From Utricularia gibba (taxonomy: Eukaryota; Streptophyta; Magnoliopsida; Lamiales; Lentibulariaceae): a stretch of DNA of 64,000 nucleotides. The stretch is taken from contig NEEC01000002.1 of NCBI GenBank assembly GCA_002189035.1, forward strand, positions 4,673,001 to 4,737,000. The letters run 5' to 3'. Under the pieces are notes generated by a model. It made no database searches, was not told the DNA's origin, and saw only the letters and a list, made by a program, of their open reading frames with translations. The stretch's first letter is position 1. Each line of letters begins with the position of its first letter. Both the position numbers and the translations under genes were made by a program. This document shows positions 1 to 12,359 of this stretch, one piece after another.

Positions 1-142
1 GCTCAACTTGCTTACACACCCTAGTTTCTGAACCATGCTTTTGGAACACGCCCTCAAAAACCAATTTTTGCAACCTTTTGAAATATTTCCTTTACCCTCT
101 TCAGAATTCAGCACTGGTTAATTTTTTGATGATGTTTAACAG

Positions 143-266
143 ACTAGCTTTGAGGAAAGGAAGGGGGGAAGAGCGGATATGCAAAGTGGTGAGCTCTCCA
201 TGCCTAGCTGAAACTGAAGCAAGATTTCAGATAACAACAGCGGGTGTTGCAGATGCCAAGGATTAG
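143..266 (+). CDS. RAD51: RAD51 recombinase, C-terminal exon (partial, gene enters from the left)
   Basis: This is the last coding exon of the eukaryotic RecA-type strand-exchange protein that coats single-stranded DNA in homologous recombination. An acceptor AG lies at 141-142. The exon then reads an uninterrupted ~40-residue tail ending in TAG at 264-266. It contains [26 protein letters not shown] and the terminal GVADAKD. From family knowledge, the EERICKV and SSPCL segments are typical of plant RAD51, whereas the paralogue DMC1 differs there. The exon starts mid-codon, so at least one upstream exon lies outside the window. Positions 1-142 look like T-rich intron. Only the tail is visible, so completeness of the gene cannot be judged. 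Confidence 0.85.
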
Positions 267-3200
267 TATCTTCGTGCCCCTGTGTTTCTAGCTGCAAATA
301 TTGTGTGCTCTACCAACATGTTGCTCGTCTTTCGCAACACCTCGCTGTCGAACTCATCACAAGGCACTGTGTAAGATTTGGGAATGAAGAAACCAAGTTT
401 TGTTGAACCATAAAGTTTCAGATAACCTTCTAGTGACCCTGGATCCTACTGCTCAAATATTTTCCATCATAGATTCATCCAGGTTTCATGAAAAACCATT
501 AGAAATCTCTCTGCCTGAAGAAGTTGAAAATGCTAAACTTTGATATTTACTTGAATTATCAATTGCAATTGAAACTGAAATGGGATTGGTATTTGAACCT
601 TTATACTTACCTTGCGCTATAGCTTTTTGATTGAGAAGCCCATGTTCTCGAAGTATGCAACGAAAATATGAATTTCATATTTATATTGGTTAATTGAGAA
701 GGTTCAACTGCATGTAATAGAGTTTTGCATTATGCATTAGAGCATCTCAATAATTTTAAAGTACCCAAAGGTATGAATTATAAAAGTAGAATTGTGTAAA
801 AGCTTTTTGATTAATCTAGTGTCGTCAATACTTTTTTTCTATTCTATATGAATGTACGTTATCATTTGAAAGAACAAAAAGTTGGATATGAGCATTCCAA
901 AATGCAAGAGATACTTCAATATATAGCATATGTTAAATAAAAATGTGATTGAAAGGTTCACATGTTACGAAAATGAGGTTGGCAATCTTTTGAAGTGCTT
1001 GCTTCTATTCTATTAAGATGTAATATTTCACATAATTTTGACATGTGGTTTGTTAAACATTTGAAAAAAAGTTATATTGATCTATTTGAGAAGTTGATTC
1101 ATGAATAAAGCTCTCTAACCTAGAATTAGATGGTCATATTCGTACAATTCAAAGTTATGTAGCCTAGAATTCATGATAATTATGAGGAGACAATATTCAA
1201 TGCAGAAATTTAGTTGAATATGCTATTGATAATCAATTTATACTATATTATATGTTTGTGCTGATTTAGTCAAAGCTTGATATTTACAAAGACAATTGCA
1301 GATGTAAAGTAAATTATCTATATTATCTTAAATGTGTTTTATCAATTTAGACAAAATATATTTTTAATCAATTAAGATAACATGTTTTAGAATATTCAAA
1401 TTTTTATTTTACCAAAATCTAGAAAGTGAGACCTAAATGTACATGTACATCTTTGGTTTTCATGAAGCATAGCGGTTATGGTTTCTCAAATTTACTGCTT
1501 CTTTAGAATAATTGTTTCAGAACTATTTTAAGGAATATATTTAGACAATGCGAAATGAAAAATTGATACAAATGAATCTGTGATAAGGGACAATTACATA
1601 ATTAAGTAACAAGGGATTAATTTCAAAAGATGGAAGAGGGCTAAATGATTTTGAAAGATAGGTTTAACAAAAGATTGCAAAGACCTAATGTTGAAAAAAT
1701 AAGGAGAATAAGGACAAATGAATTTCTTTATTGATTTGTAATTGGAGTTTCTTTTACAAAATATGCAGATGCTTAAAATAATAATACATTTAATTTTAAC
1801 ATAATTAAACAACTCATCCATTAAATACCAACACATCTAGCTGTAAAAAGTTTCGACAAGTTTGAATTTATTTAATAAAATCAAGCATAAATATTAATTA
1901 ATATCAGAATGTCTACATTTCATATGCCTCATTTTTTTACCTACCTTCATAAGTTGCAGCCAAGTTATGCACGATCAACACACACTTAATTTCAATAGAT
2001 GAAAGAAAGTAGATGAGCTTCACAAAGTTAGTGCAAATAGTTTCAAAGATATCAGAAATGTGTATGGAAGTCAATGGTATTGACATTCTTCGGATGATTT
2101 ACTATGCTATGACTTATTTTTCCTTAGTCATTTGATCCTTTTCCCTCATTTTTGATGCAATAATCCGTAGTTCAGCACAAGTACAATCATTTAGTTTTGT
2201 GATTTCAGCCAAGAAATTAGAATCTCATGCAATGGCTTCTTTTTTCCCACACTTATGATTCATATGTTTTTGAAACCTCTTACATTCTGCTCATAGGTCT
2301 TGATTTCATAATTAGGTATTGTATATTATGAAAAGTTATTATTTTCAAAAAAATTAGACCATTGTTAAAAAAATAAATTCTATTGCCATCATATTAGAAG
2401 ATTGAATCCAAATATAATAGGAATAATGAAACCACTTATACTTATATCCAATCAGTTATTTACTTTATTATTTGATGTATGATAGTAATTATGCAAGTGT
2501 ACATAAATCATTAAAATAATAAAATAAGATTGTATTCATAAAAAAATATTATTGAAATTTTCTTTCACAATAATGACGCAAAAAAATCGAAAATAAAACA
2601 AAATAATAGTTTTAAAAATAATATAAAAGCGGTTTTGAATCTAGAATTCACATTGTTCAAAATTCACTCAAATTTGTGTGTATAAACCTTGATAATTGAT
2701 CTACTGGCGCAAGTTTTGAGGGTATTATTCCAAAATAGTGATATTCTGTAACAGTTATAACATCGTTCTTCATTTAATGGAATTATAAAATCAACCACAT
2801 TACCAGAATCATTTTATCCCCTATGACAACCCATGTTTTTTTCACATTTAAATCTAATCACTACAACTCACACCTAATAGACAAATTAGACATAATATGA
2901 CTTACCAATGATATCCGATTAAGTCTTTCTTTTTAAGTACTTGAGGCCAAACTTAGATTTTCTCATACTTCCTTAATGTTATGTGGTAGTAAAGAGTACA
3001 TTGGTAAAGAAAACATTGAAAAAAATTGAATTAAACATCAAATTAAATGTTGAAGAACATAATAAAATAGTCACATGCATAGGATTTATGCAAATAAGGT
3101 TATATTGCAGATTTTTAATTGCAAACGCTCACACGCGTTTTGACTTTAAATAACAAAAGTTGATAAAAAATGAAAGAAAATGAATCCAAAACATGATAGA

Positions 3201-4500
3201 TTCACTCTAAACCCTAAAATTGACTTTGATGACTCCGATCTTCGGATTCTGGTCTTTATATACAATAGAGATTTGTGGGCTTTTTTAATGGGCTCATATA
3301 AAATCTTTTATTTAAATTTTTTAAGATGAGATGTAAATCTTCTAGTACAAGATCCAAATATTTCAAGATAAGATACGGATTTTATTTTATCTAAGAATTT
3401 TTGATCGAGTCTTTATCCAAATAGACCAAATTTTTGCCCCCATCAAGATAAATTTGACTTTCCTCCAAATTAGATCAAAATCATTCTAAAAAATCAAAAA
3501 ACATACTATTTCTCTAAAAAAATCAAAGTAATATGAAAGATATATAGGTTTATCTAAAGATATAAAAAAAGTGAGACAAATGGATGTAAAACCAACTCAA
3601 TTAAGTTTTAAAAAGCACAATATAAGTGAAATAAAATTACTTATCATTAACTTTGTTTTTTCTAAAAATTTCCTATTAATTCTAATAGTATGGCCAAATT
3701 TTGAATCTCAGAACATACCATTTCTGGCAAATTTAGATTATATTTGATAAAATGTATTATGAATTAAAATGAAAAAGATTTCAGAAAAAATTTACTATAA
3801 AATAAAAACCATTATGTGTTCTAATTCCTTCCACATTTCATCAATGGCATCTAGTATATTGGTATTATCATTTAAACTAATTCCAAAACTACGTAAGAAA
3901 TCTGTTAAAGGTTATACCCATTTTTTCAATTGTGGATCTTTAAGTTGAAGTGCACTTATGCTCTAATGTCAATTTCCGATTTGAGTTTCATTAAAGCTAC
4001 TTCAAGGGTCACCTACTAATTTCCTCTAAATCCATTTTCAATCTTTCAACATTCTTTAATTATATGTAATGCTTCAATTAGATGTATCACTTCATCAGGT
4101 TTTTATTAATGTTTAATACTTGTTATATCATCTTCTTCATTTAGATTTTCATATCTTTTTTCATCATCATTATTGAGTGATAATTTAATTACATCAAGTA
4201 ATGTATATTTGAAAACAGAAAAATACAACAAGAATTCAATTGTAAAAGAAGATACATGTAACAAAGAATATTTATGATTATCTAATATTCAAAGAAATTT
4301 TAAAATGAATATGAAAATTTGAAATAAAGAATGAAATCTGACTACCAATTTGTTACTGTACATATGTATATGTATATCAAATATTTATATAAACCTAATA
4401 ATATTAAATTTACATATCATATGTAAAAGTATTGTATTTTTCAAATAAATTAAATCGATATAAACCCATGAAAACCTAATACAAGTAAAAAGAAACCACA
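267..4500. other. AT-rich intergenic spacer with no recognisable gene
   Basis: About 4.2 kb between the RAD51 stop and the ATG1 upstream region. The first few hundred bases are probably the RAD51 3' UTR. The rest is strongly AT-rich with many stops in all frames. I found no coding similarity, RNA gene or clear transposon end. GC content rises around 4,510-4,870, which fits the ATG1 promoter and 5' UTR. Confidence 0.6.
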
Positions 4501-4881
4501 CTATAATAAAGGAGTCTCTCCAGTTTTCCGAGCAGCTTCCGTCGCATAAAACGACACCGTTCTGGTAGCGATGGCGTCAGGCAACTTCTCAATCTCGTCA
4601 ATGTCCAAAAACCCTATAAATTAGTAAATCCAATGTTGTCCAATCATTGATTCCGCTTCTGCTCAATGAATCTGGTCAATTTTCCAACTTGTATGAGTTA
4701 CCCTCATCATCTTCACACGGAAACCCAATAAAGGAACCTTGAAAGTTCGGTATACTGAAAGCGGAGTAGCAGATTTTAATGGATGAGTAGTTTTTGGGTC
4801 TATTGTATTGTTGCTGCTACCGATTTTGCTGGTTTTGAGTAGAGAGGGCTTTGTTTTTTTTGAATTGTGGAAGGTTTTACA

Positions 4882-7800
4882 ATGGCTCAGTCATCGCGGA
4901 GGTACTACGTTGTTGGGGATTACATGGTGGGGAGGCAGATAGGAGCGGGTTCGTTCTCGACGGTGTGGCATGCGCGTCATCGTATCCATGGTACTGAAGT
5001 GGCGATCAAAGAGATTCTCACGGCGCGGTTGAACCCAAGGTTGCAGGAAAGCCTTAAATCGGAGATTTTTATTCTGAAGAGAATAAATCACCCGAATATT
5101 ATCCGCTTACACGATATGATCGAGGTCCCACTTTCTTCTTTTTTCTTCTTCTGAATCGCCATGGTAAATGAATGAATGATTAGATAGACTCCATGAATGG
5201 GTTCTTCCTCGGCAATACCCTTTGTATGGTTATAAGCTTCGAGTTGGTGACTTGGTCGAGGTTCCTCGGTGAAATGCTGATAAATTTGGATTGTGGATTG
5301 TGTATCAGATACCTGCTTTCTCTTCTCCAACATAAAATTTATATCTTGTTTGCTTTAACTATTTTTCTGGCGTAGGTCTGTTGGTTCTAGTTTGGTTTGA
5401 GACAGGTTAATGGGATGCATCTTAAATGCCCGACTAAATGAGCATTTTTATACCTTGACGGGTTAATAGTATTTTACTATTATGTTTTCCAAGATCAGGT
5501 TCATTATGTGTCTTTTGCCTTCCCAATGAATCCTGTTTGTTCAAGCTGTAGGATTCTGGAAAGATTTATATCATTTTGGAATACTGTAAAGGAGGTGATC
5601 TTTCTATGTACATTCAACAACATCAAGGAAGAATCTCTGAGGCAGTTGCAAAGCATTTTATGCAGCAATTGGGTACATTTTTCTGATTTTCCCCTTGGTC
5701 TTCTTCTTCTTTTTCTCTATCTAATGCTGAAACTCATGCAGCGGAAGGTCTTAAGGTTCTTCGTGAAAACAGCCTCATACATCGGGATTTAAAGCCTCAG
5801 GTATGTATCAGAAAAAGAGAACTTTTCACCAAATTCAGCCCTGCTACTTCTGTTTCTAAGTTGAAATAGCATTTGAAGCATAGCTCATCGTAATGCTGAT
5901 CAATGAGCTTCTTAGCTTTGCTTTAGCATGCCCTCTTCTCTTCTTGGAAAACTGGCCTTCACATTTGCACGTTTTGTGTTTCTGGGGCAGAATCTACTCC
6001 TCTCCAGTAAAGATGACAATAGCACCTTGAAGATTGCGGACTTTGGGTTTGCAAGGTGTAGATCATGCATAAATATCCAACATTGTTTGTACGAATGATT
6101 GATTTAGTTAGCCAGTCTTTGGCCTCGCATATTACTTCTACAATCTGCATAAACTTTGTCTGTATTGTCTATTTCTGAAGGTATTCTGAGACCCTTTCGT
6201 CAATTTTTTTTTTTTTTCTAATGCTGAAACACTTCCGTGCTTGTATTAGTCATGGGATGAACCTTGCAATTGTTGATTTTTTTTTTTCCCCTGGGGATGG
6301 GCTATCTGTGATAAGCACCACTAATATTACAAATTTACTTTGTGGTTGAATGCTGTCCAGTTGAGAAGATCTTCAAAATCTCTCTCTCTTTAAATGCTAA
6401 AAATTGAAGGTTTTATATTCTTCCAGGTCCTTGCAACCTAGAGGGCTTGCAGAAACCTTGTGTGGTTCACCATTATACATGGCTCCCGAGATCATGCAGC
6501 TTCAGAAATATGATGCTAAGGTGAGGTATTAACAATAATCAATTTGCCATTGACATAATAGACCTCTGTTAAGTTTACTCCAATAATTCCAGGCAGATCT
6601 TTGGAGTGTTGGTGCCATCTTGTTTCAACTTGTAACAGGGAAACCGCCTTACACTGGAAATAATCAAATACAGGTTGGTTAAGTTTAGGTTATTCTGCAT
6701 GCTCGTTCTGGTGTTTGATTTTCTTTTGTGTCTGAGTTCTGAAATGATCTTGCAGCTTCTAGATAACATATTGAAGTCAGGTGAACTCCAATTTCCACCT
6801 GAGGTGGGGGGTTTGAGTCCACCTTGCATTGATTTGTGCAAGAAATTGCTTCGCTGTAATCCAGGTCTTAAGGAAGCTTCATATTTCATTATACAACCCC
6901 ACACTGATGTAGATCTTCACAATCATCCTTCATTCACAGTACACATTTGTACCATGTTTAATCCCAGTACCTTTTTTGCACAGTTGAGCGGTTGACATTT
7001 GAAGAATTTTTCAGCCATCCATATTTTTTTGAAGGGCATCCTGATGATAGTTTTCGGTACTGAATTCCTTAGTTGAACTTTTACCTGAGTGCCGGAGCTC
7101 TCATTTTCATGTCAATTTTTTTACTGGAAGCAGGAGTGAGCAGTCTGAAAGGGTTTCCTACCATTTTCATCCTGCAATAAGCACGGAGCAATCCTCTCAA
7201 GATGATAGCTTGCCGTTCACACTAGATGATGATACAACTGGTCTGGATGGAAATGCTCCATTTGCTAGGAAGCCAAGTGGACAATCCACACACAGGTTTT
7301 CTCCTGGTCCACAGAGTGTCCCAGTTTTGAATCTTTGTAACCTAGCAGATTCTTCCAACCCCAGAGGTGGTAGGTATTTATATGATCATTTTCATTCTTA
7401 TCTTCCAATGTTCTTTTCTGATGCTGTTGAAACTGACAGTTCTGGATTCAATGGAGTCAATCGATCAGGATTATGTGATTGTCTCAGGCACACAGCTGGG
7501 CTCTTCGACATCAATACGTTCTTCTAAGGCAAGTCACTGTCCCTCGAAATTTGACAGTCATGATTCTAGAAATATGAACTCCACAAGTGAAGGGCTGCCA
7601 CTTACTTGTGGAGCAACTGCTGGGGTCAGTTGCAACGCTAATCTGGAAGATAGACTCTCAACCGCTGGAACTTCCCAACAAGGTTCAATGGATATAGCAG
7701 GTGCTTCTCAACAACCATGTGCCGATAGCCTTAGACGAATCAGTTCATTACAGCACCATGCTGCTGCCATTGTGGAACTAGTAAAAAGCAAGGTTGCCGT

Positions 7801-8731
7801 AAATAATACAGCGTTTTTCTTTTTTCTTTTTTTTTTTAATGTTGAAATGTCTTGGTTGTGGATGGTTGCCCCCTTGCAGCTTGATGCAGGGAAACAACTG
7901 GAAGCCTTTTCGATTCAGCTCGTGATTCTTGCCGTATGGAAGCAAGCATTGAATATTTGCTACGCCCATGCTGCATCAGCTTTTGATGGCAACCGCAGTC
8001 AAGAATCAGCAGGTCTCAAAGAAGCTTCCGAGGCTGAGTGTGGTTCAGACGTCAGTGAACCCGGAGGTACTGCCGGCGCACAGGATCCATTAGGCATTAG
8101 TGCAAAGATAGAGAGAGAATTTCTCCACGAAGTAGAGCGTGCCGAGGAACTTGCTAAAGCAGTAGATCCGGGTAAGATAAGCAGTCCGTCTGATTCCTTC
8201 CATGTCGGTTTTACACCATGTTATGTTTTTCAGGGAACCTGGACATGCCAGAAGCCTTGGAGCTGATATACCAATCGGCCCTAGAGTTGGGTAGACACGG
8301 AGCTGTAAGTAATCATTTCTGGTGACCGAACTCCAATATCCATCCATCCATCCATCCGTCCTGAACCACGGTTGGTGTCGTTGCAGGTGGATGAGTACAT
8401 GGGTGAGATGGAAAACGCCGAAGCCTTGTACTCAAAAGCAGTGGTGTTGTTGCAGTTTCTTCTGGAGGAGGCGCCATCCCTCATTCTGAATCCCCCGTTT
8501 TCGCTCACCAACTCCGACCGGTACCGGATTCAGGGCTACGTGGAGACTCTGTTGAACCGCCAGAGCATCTCGCGATCTCGAAGACGGGAGATTTTCAACT
8601 GTGAGGCCCATTCCCAGTGCCCCCCTGACCGCATGTCCATGTCTACTACTACTACTACTTGCATTGCTTCATTTGTTCATCACAGCCACAGGGAATTGTG
8701 TAGTGTGCATGTGTTGGAATCAATCGAGTAA
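4882..8731 (+). CDS. ATG1: ATG1-type serine/threonine kinase of autophagy (13 exons, 712 aa)
   Basis: Predicted kinase of the ATG1-ATG13 complex that starts autophagosome formation in the cytosol. Coding exons: 4882-5124, 5552-5672, 5742-5800, 5991-6055, 6427-6520, 6593-6673, 6756-6864, 6984-7056, 7134-7366, 7440-7792, 7880-8171, 8234-8304, 8387-8731. All joins keep frame and give 712 residues, close to plant ATG1a/c. The kinase domain has the Gly loop GAGSFSTV (21-28), Lys43, HRDLKPQN (135-142), DFG (158-160) and APE (182-184). The tail carries [12 protein letters not shown] near 363-374 and a terminal helical region with [15 protein letters not shown] and [13 protein letters not shown], as in plant ATG1. 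An upstream in-frame ATG at 4867 would add five residues; 4882 matches the family start. The exon 9 donor could be 7366 or 7369. The exon 9 acceptor is a NAGNAG. Confidence 0.93.
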
Positions 8732-10043
8732 TTTGATCTGAAATATCCCCTCCCAAATTTCATCTTGGAAACCCAGAGAGAAGATCACGGAATGAAAATA
8801 TATTACTCACCTCTAATTGGTTTTTTTATTATCAAATATGAATACTTTTTATTTTAAAATGAATATGAATTTCAAAATATTTTTATTTTTAATACAATAC
8901 AGAAAAACTAATTTTATTTTATAATAAAATCAAATAGAATGAATAATAAAACATTTTAAATTGACTCGTCTCAACTCTCACATGGACAAAATGAACTCCT
9001 GAGGATTCTGGTGGGCCACACCTCACGCAGGCGGATTTTGCTTTAACCGAAAGCATCAACTACCCAAGGGGGTAAACACGCGAATCTATAATCATCTGGA
9101 GGGCATAAACGTCATACCAGAGAGCACGGCCCAAGACAAAACCTAGAAGCCCATCCATCCATAACTGCCCCCGCCCCGCCGCCTCAGGTAGAGTGAGTGA
9201 GTAGACTGCCGAGTGCTTCACCGCCACCTGGCGGTCCGCAAAGGTATCCTTCCTGACCGCCAGCACCCCGGGCCCACCAACAACCAATTTCTTTTCTTTT
9301 TCTTCGTATTTTTTTGATAATGTTATTCGAATTTAATCTGCAGACAGTTATATAAATATTTTCATGTCACGAATCAATATGTCAAAAGTGTCGGATACCG
9401 AACATAATAATTATTCACTCTATTTGAAATTTAAATACCAATAATTTGGGAAATATTTAATGTCATTAAACTATAAGCAAAAACACATAAATGGCCGGCC
9501 GGTCGGTCGAGCATAGCCAGCCAATGCGCTCGCTCTTCCTTTGCTTTTTCGTATTTAAATATACTGAAAAAATACAATATTTTTTTTCGGGTCGGTTTAT
9601 AAAAATTTCTTTTTATATTTTTAAACGATACAAATTCGTGAAATTAGAGAAATCGAATTGCTCCGAGCAATCACGCGCCGTGTCCGCCGCTGGTCCCGGC
9701 GGTTGCCGCCATGGCTCCACCGCTTATTCCTTTTTCCTTGCGCCATTTTTAAATATAAAACCAGATACCCATTGCCCTGCCCTTTATTCCTTCCACTCAG
9801 CCTACTCTCTGCTTCCCTCTTCCTTTCATCTCCTAGCTGCTCCCCGGCACTGCCCTGCAGTGGGCTGGGTCCCTTCAGATCTTTTCGCTTCATCCTGTGT
9901 CCACCGCCGGATTTTTCAACAACTCCTCTTCCTTCAACCAATCGCAATCGATTCCCATGGCTTCTTTTTGACTGTTTTTTGTTCAAAATCCCCCGCCCTC
10001 ATCCTCCTCTTTCTTTACCACTTTTTTCGTCTTTCGTGTTTTC
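8732..10043. other. Intergenic region: ATG1 3' end and upstream region of the next gene
   Basis: After the ATG1 stop comes an AT-rich stretch (8.8-8.95 kb), then a GC-richer island (about 9.0-9.3 kb) and a T-rich leader up to the ATG at 10044. The leader contains long pyrimidine tracts between 9.7 and 10.04 kb, consistent with a plant 5' UTR or promoter. Overlapping open frames here (for example 9491-10069 and 9658-10113) resemble no protein I know, and they end just inside the real first exon in other frames. Confidence 0.5.
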
Positions 10044-11088
10044 ATGGGGCAGGAGCTGGACGATGTTGAGTTCTGGTTACCATCCGAGTTTCTCACCGAC
10101 GACGACTTGTTAACAGATTTTAAAACTCCTCCACTTCTGGTGTTTCCGAATGGGATTTGGGGAAATTTTCTGGGGGGTTTGAGTGCGCCAGTGGAGTCCG
10201 TCATTGGTGGATCCGCTGAAACTGAGAGCGACGAAGACGACTTTGTACCGGGGCTTTCTCGGAGACCCGGCTACCGATCCTATTCTCCGTCCTCTGACTA
10301 CACGGCGACGAAGGGAACTGTGAGAATGCGCCCGATGTTATCGCATCTCTGTTTTTTTTTTTTGTTTCAATGTAAACTTATTACGCTGTCCACTGCTAGG
10401 AATGGAAGATGTACGGCTCTCCACAGTCCACCCTTCCCTTGAACAGCGATTTGCCGTACGCCGCCGCAGAGGAAATCCGAAGGATCAAAATGTTGGAGCC
10501 CTCCCAACCGCCGCCTCAGCCGCTGTTCGGAAAGAGTTGCGCGGTGACTAGTCCGTTTTGCCCTCAACTACCTCAAAATGACACAGCTCTCTGCCTGGCT
10601 TATCTCCAACTGCAGGCATTCTCTAAAATCCATATTTCTTGTCGATTGTCGCTTCCCTTTCATTTGCCGAACTCTTAAGTTTCAGAGGATGAAGCAACAG
10701 CAGATGATGCGACGCCGAGTTCTCCGACACCCACCGTCGCCGGCGACGTACCATTTCCGTTCTCTGCACCAGTCGAGCCATCCCCTGCGTCCTGTGTCTG
10801 CAACCAAAGCCCCTCTCCTCCCTGACAACACCACGAAAAAAGGGCGAAACGGAACAGGGGTGTTCCTGCCGAGGCTCCTATCCACCTCAGCGACAGACAC
10901 CCTGAAAAAGCAAGGTGCGTTGCAACTTTTTTTCAAACCCGGGTTTCCTTTGCGCCATTAACGCCTGTAACAAAACCAAGCTCTTTTTTCCAACAGTGCC
11001 TCGTCGTGACAAAGAAGGGACTGCAAGGCGAGGTTTCGTAGCAACGAACTCGGAGACTATTAGGCTTCCCAAAGAGTGGATATACTGA
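10044..11088 (+). CDS. Plant-specific protein of unknown function (At5g59050/At3g54000-like), 4 exons, 270 aa
   Basis: Exons 10044-10319, 10400-10615, 10686-10914 and 10997-11088 join in frame to 270 residues. Landmarks, N to C: acidic start with EFWLPSEFLTDDDLL (about 9-23), an acidic TESDEDDFVPGL stretch, YGSPQSTL just after the first splice, NDTALCLAYLQLQ before the third exon, a Gln/Met-rich KQQQMM, GTGVFLPR, and the terminal RLPKEWIY. From memory these match a plant family annotated as uncharacterised or loosely as G-patch/TIP41-like. No catalytic motif or membrane segment is visible, and the composition suggests a disordered nuclear or cytosolic protein. The second intron (10616-10685, 70 nt) needs a GC donor, since no GT donor fits frame and length. 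The gene is tail-to-tail with the COPT gene. Confidence 0.75.
10616..10685 (+). other. Putative GC-AG intron
   Basis: The exon ends LQLQ at CAG, followed directly by GCATTC. The acceptor TTTCAG at 10681-10685 is followed by AGGATGAAGCAA, read RMKQ. Both flanks are phase 0. The GT dinucleotides in the interval either break frame or leave an intron of about 40 nt. Confidence 0.55.
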
Positions 11089-11504
11089 ACGGAACCTAAC
11101 ATTGGCGTCCTCCCGATGAGTGATTAGTGGGGAATTAGCGACTAGATTAGTAGGGTCAGGGTGAGTGTTAGGAACAGGAAGGATTACGTGTCGGAAAGGA
11201 ACGGAACTGTATGTAATAAAAGGAAGGCTGAGCCGGTGGGCGGTTCGAGGTACAAGAAAAGTCGTGACGTGTCAGCTTTTGTCCCCCCGGGGAAATTTGA
11301 AAGAAATAAATTATGTTCCTTCTGTTTGAAATTCGAGTGCTCCTCCCAAGGCACTCGACTGTTTCTTTTTCGGTATTAATGATATTATTTTTAATTACTT
11401 TATCGCGGGCTTTTTTTTTTTTTAATTTCAAAGAAGTCAAAGACAAGGAAACTGAGGAGCATTAGAATTCAAAAGGCAGAGGGACATGTGGTACAAAAGT
11501 TTGC

Positions 11505-11876
11505 CTAATTTGGGTTGGGCTTTTGTGCCTTGCATCCGGGCCCAAATGCCGAAACAGCGGATCCAGCTGCGTGTCCCAGCACGGCGGCGATTAGAACGCC
11601 TCCGTTGTAGGAATTCACAGACAACACAAGGATGTAGCCCAGGGCGGCCCGCAGCAGCGCCATCCCAAATTGTCCGCAAATCTTGAGAGCCCGGTTGGAT
11701 TTGGGGGCGCCGGCCTTGGACAAGCCCTCGGCGGCCGCGGCGAGAAGGAAGATGAGGGTGAGCGCCAGAGCGTACATGCCGGAGTTGGCATCCGGCCAGT
11801 TTGGGAACAGGAACAGGGCTTCGCTGCACCAGTAGAAGGAGTAGGGACGGCGGTGCATGTGCGGACTCATCTCCAA
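11505..11876 (-). CDS. COPT/Ctr-family copper transporter-like protein (single exon, 123 aa)
   Basis: A small three-helix membrane protein of the Ctr/COPT copper(I) transporter family, which works as a trimer in plasma or vacuolar membranes. The N-terminus is short with only three Met residues (1, 3 and 7) and no long His/Met cluster. SFYWCSEALFLFPNWP precedes helix 1 (about 34-51), as in FYWG...LF.GWP of COPT proteins. Helix 2 runs about 73-90 and helix 3 about 92-110. The helix 3 GxxxG is kept (GHAAG, 101-105), as is the SYNGGV loop. The helix 2 MxxxM copper motif is missing: its positions are Val84 and Asn88. The gene is intronless like most COPT genes. Fold assignment is strong; transport competence is doubtful. 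Confidence 0.8.
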   Translation of the reverse strand: MEMSPHMHRRPYSFYWCSEALFLFPNWPDANSGMYALALTLIFLLAAAAEGLSKAGAPKSNRALKICGQFGMALLRAALGYILVLSVNSYNGGVLIAAVLGHAAGSAVSAFGPGCKAQKPNPN

Positions 11877-12359
11877 CTTTCAAGTTGTGAGGAAAATGCG
11901 GCGATGGATTTATGAAGAAGTTTGTTCTCGTCTTCTGTCGCAAGAAACTGTAAGGCTGAAGAAACACCTGCACCACATGGAGTGAACGCGACGCAAAGAA
12001 ACGCAGGGAGACGGAGTTTGCACCTGACCAACTTATATGCTTTATTCATAATTTTGAATTAAATTATTTATACAATCAATTCAATTTGGTTCATTTTATT
12101 ATACAAATAATTATTTAAATTTCAAAAAAGTTTAATTTTTTAAAATTATTAAATCGAATTAAAAAATTCATAAATCCAATGTTATAAGAATGATGGGATT
12201 TGGACGTGCAGTGGGTTAAATTTTGATCAAATAAAATGTAATTTATTAGATTGTCTACATACACCATTCATTTAATATGGATGAGTAGATAAATTACCAT
12301 TATCATTAGTTTTTTTTTAGTAAAGTACTTTCATTTGATTCTGCTTCCATTGATTTGAA

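Noticed and set aside
1594-1836. 80-codon - frame
   Set aside because: AT-rich, Ile/Phe/Lys-rich translation typical of chance frames in spacer DNA.
9491-10113. Overlapping 192- and 151-codon + frames and a 121-codon - frame
   Set aside because: Low-complexity pyrimidine-rich leader in other frames. No family resemblance, and the real gene starts at 10044.
11437-11976. 179-codon - frame
   Set aside because: Runs out of phase with the COPT frame (11505-11876), which carries clear family motifs; shadow of that gene.
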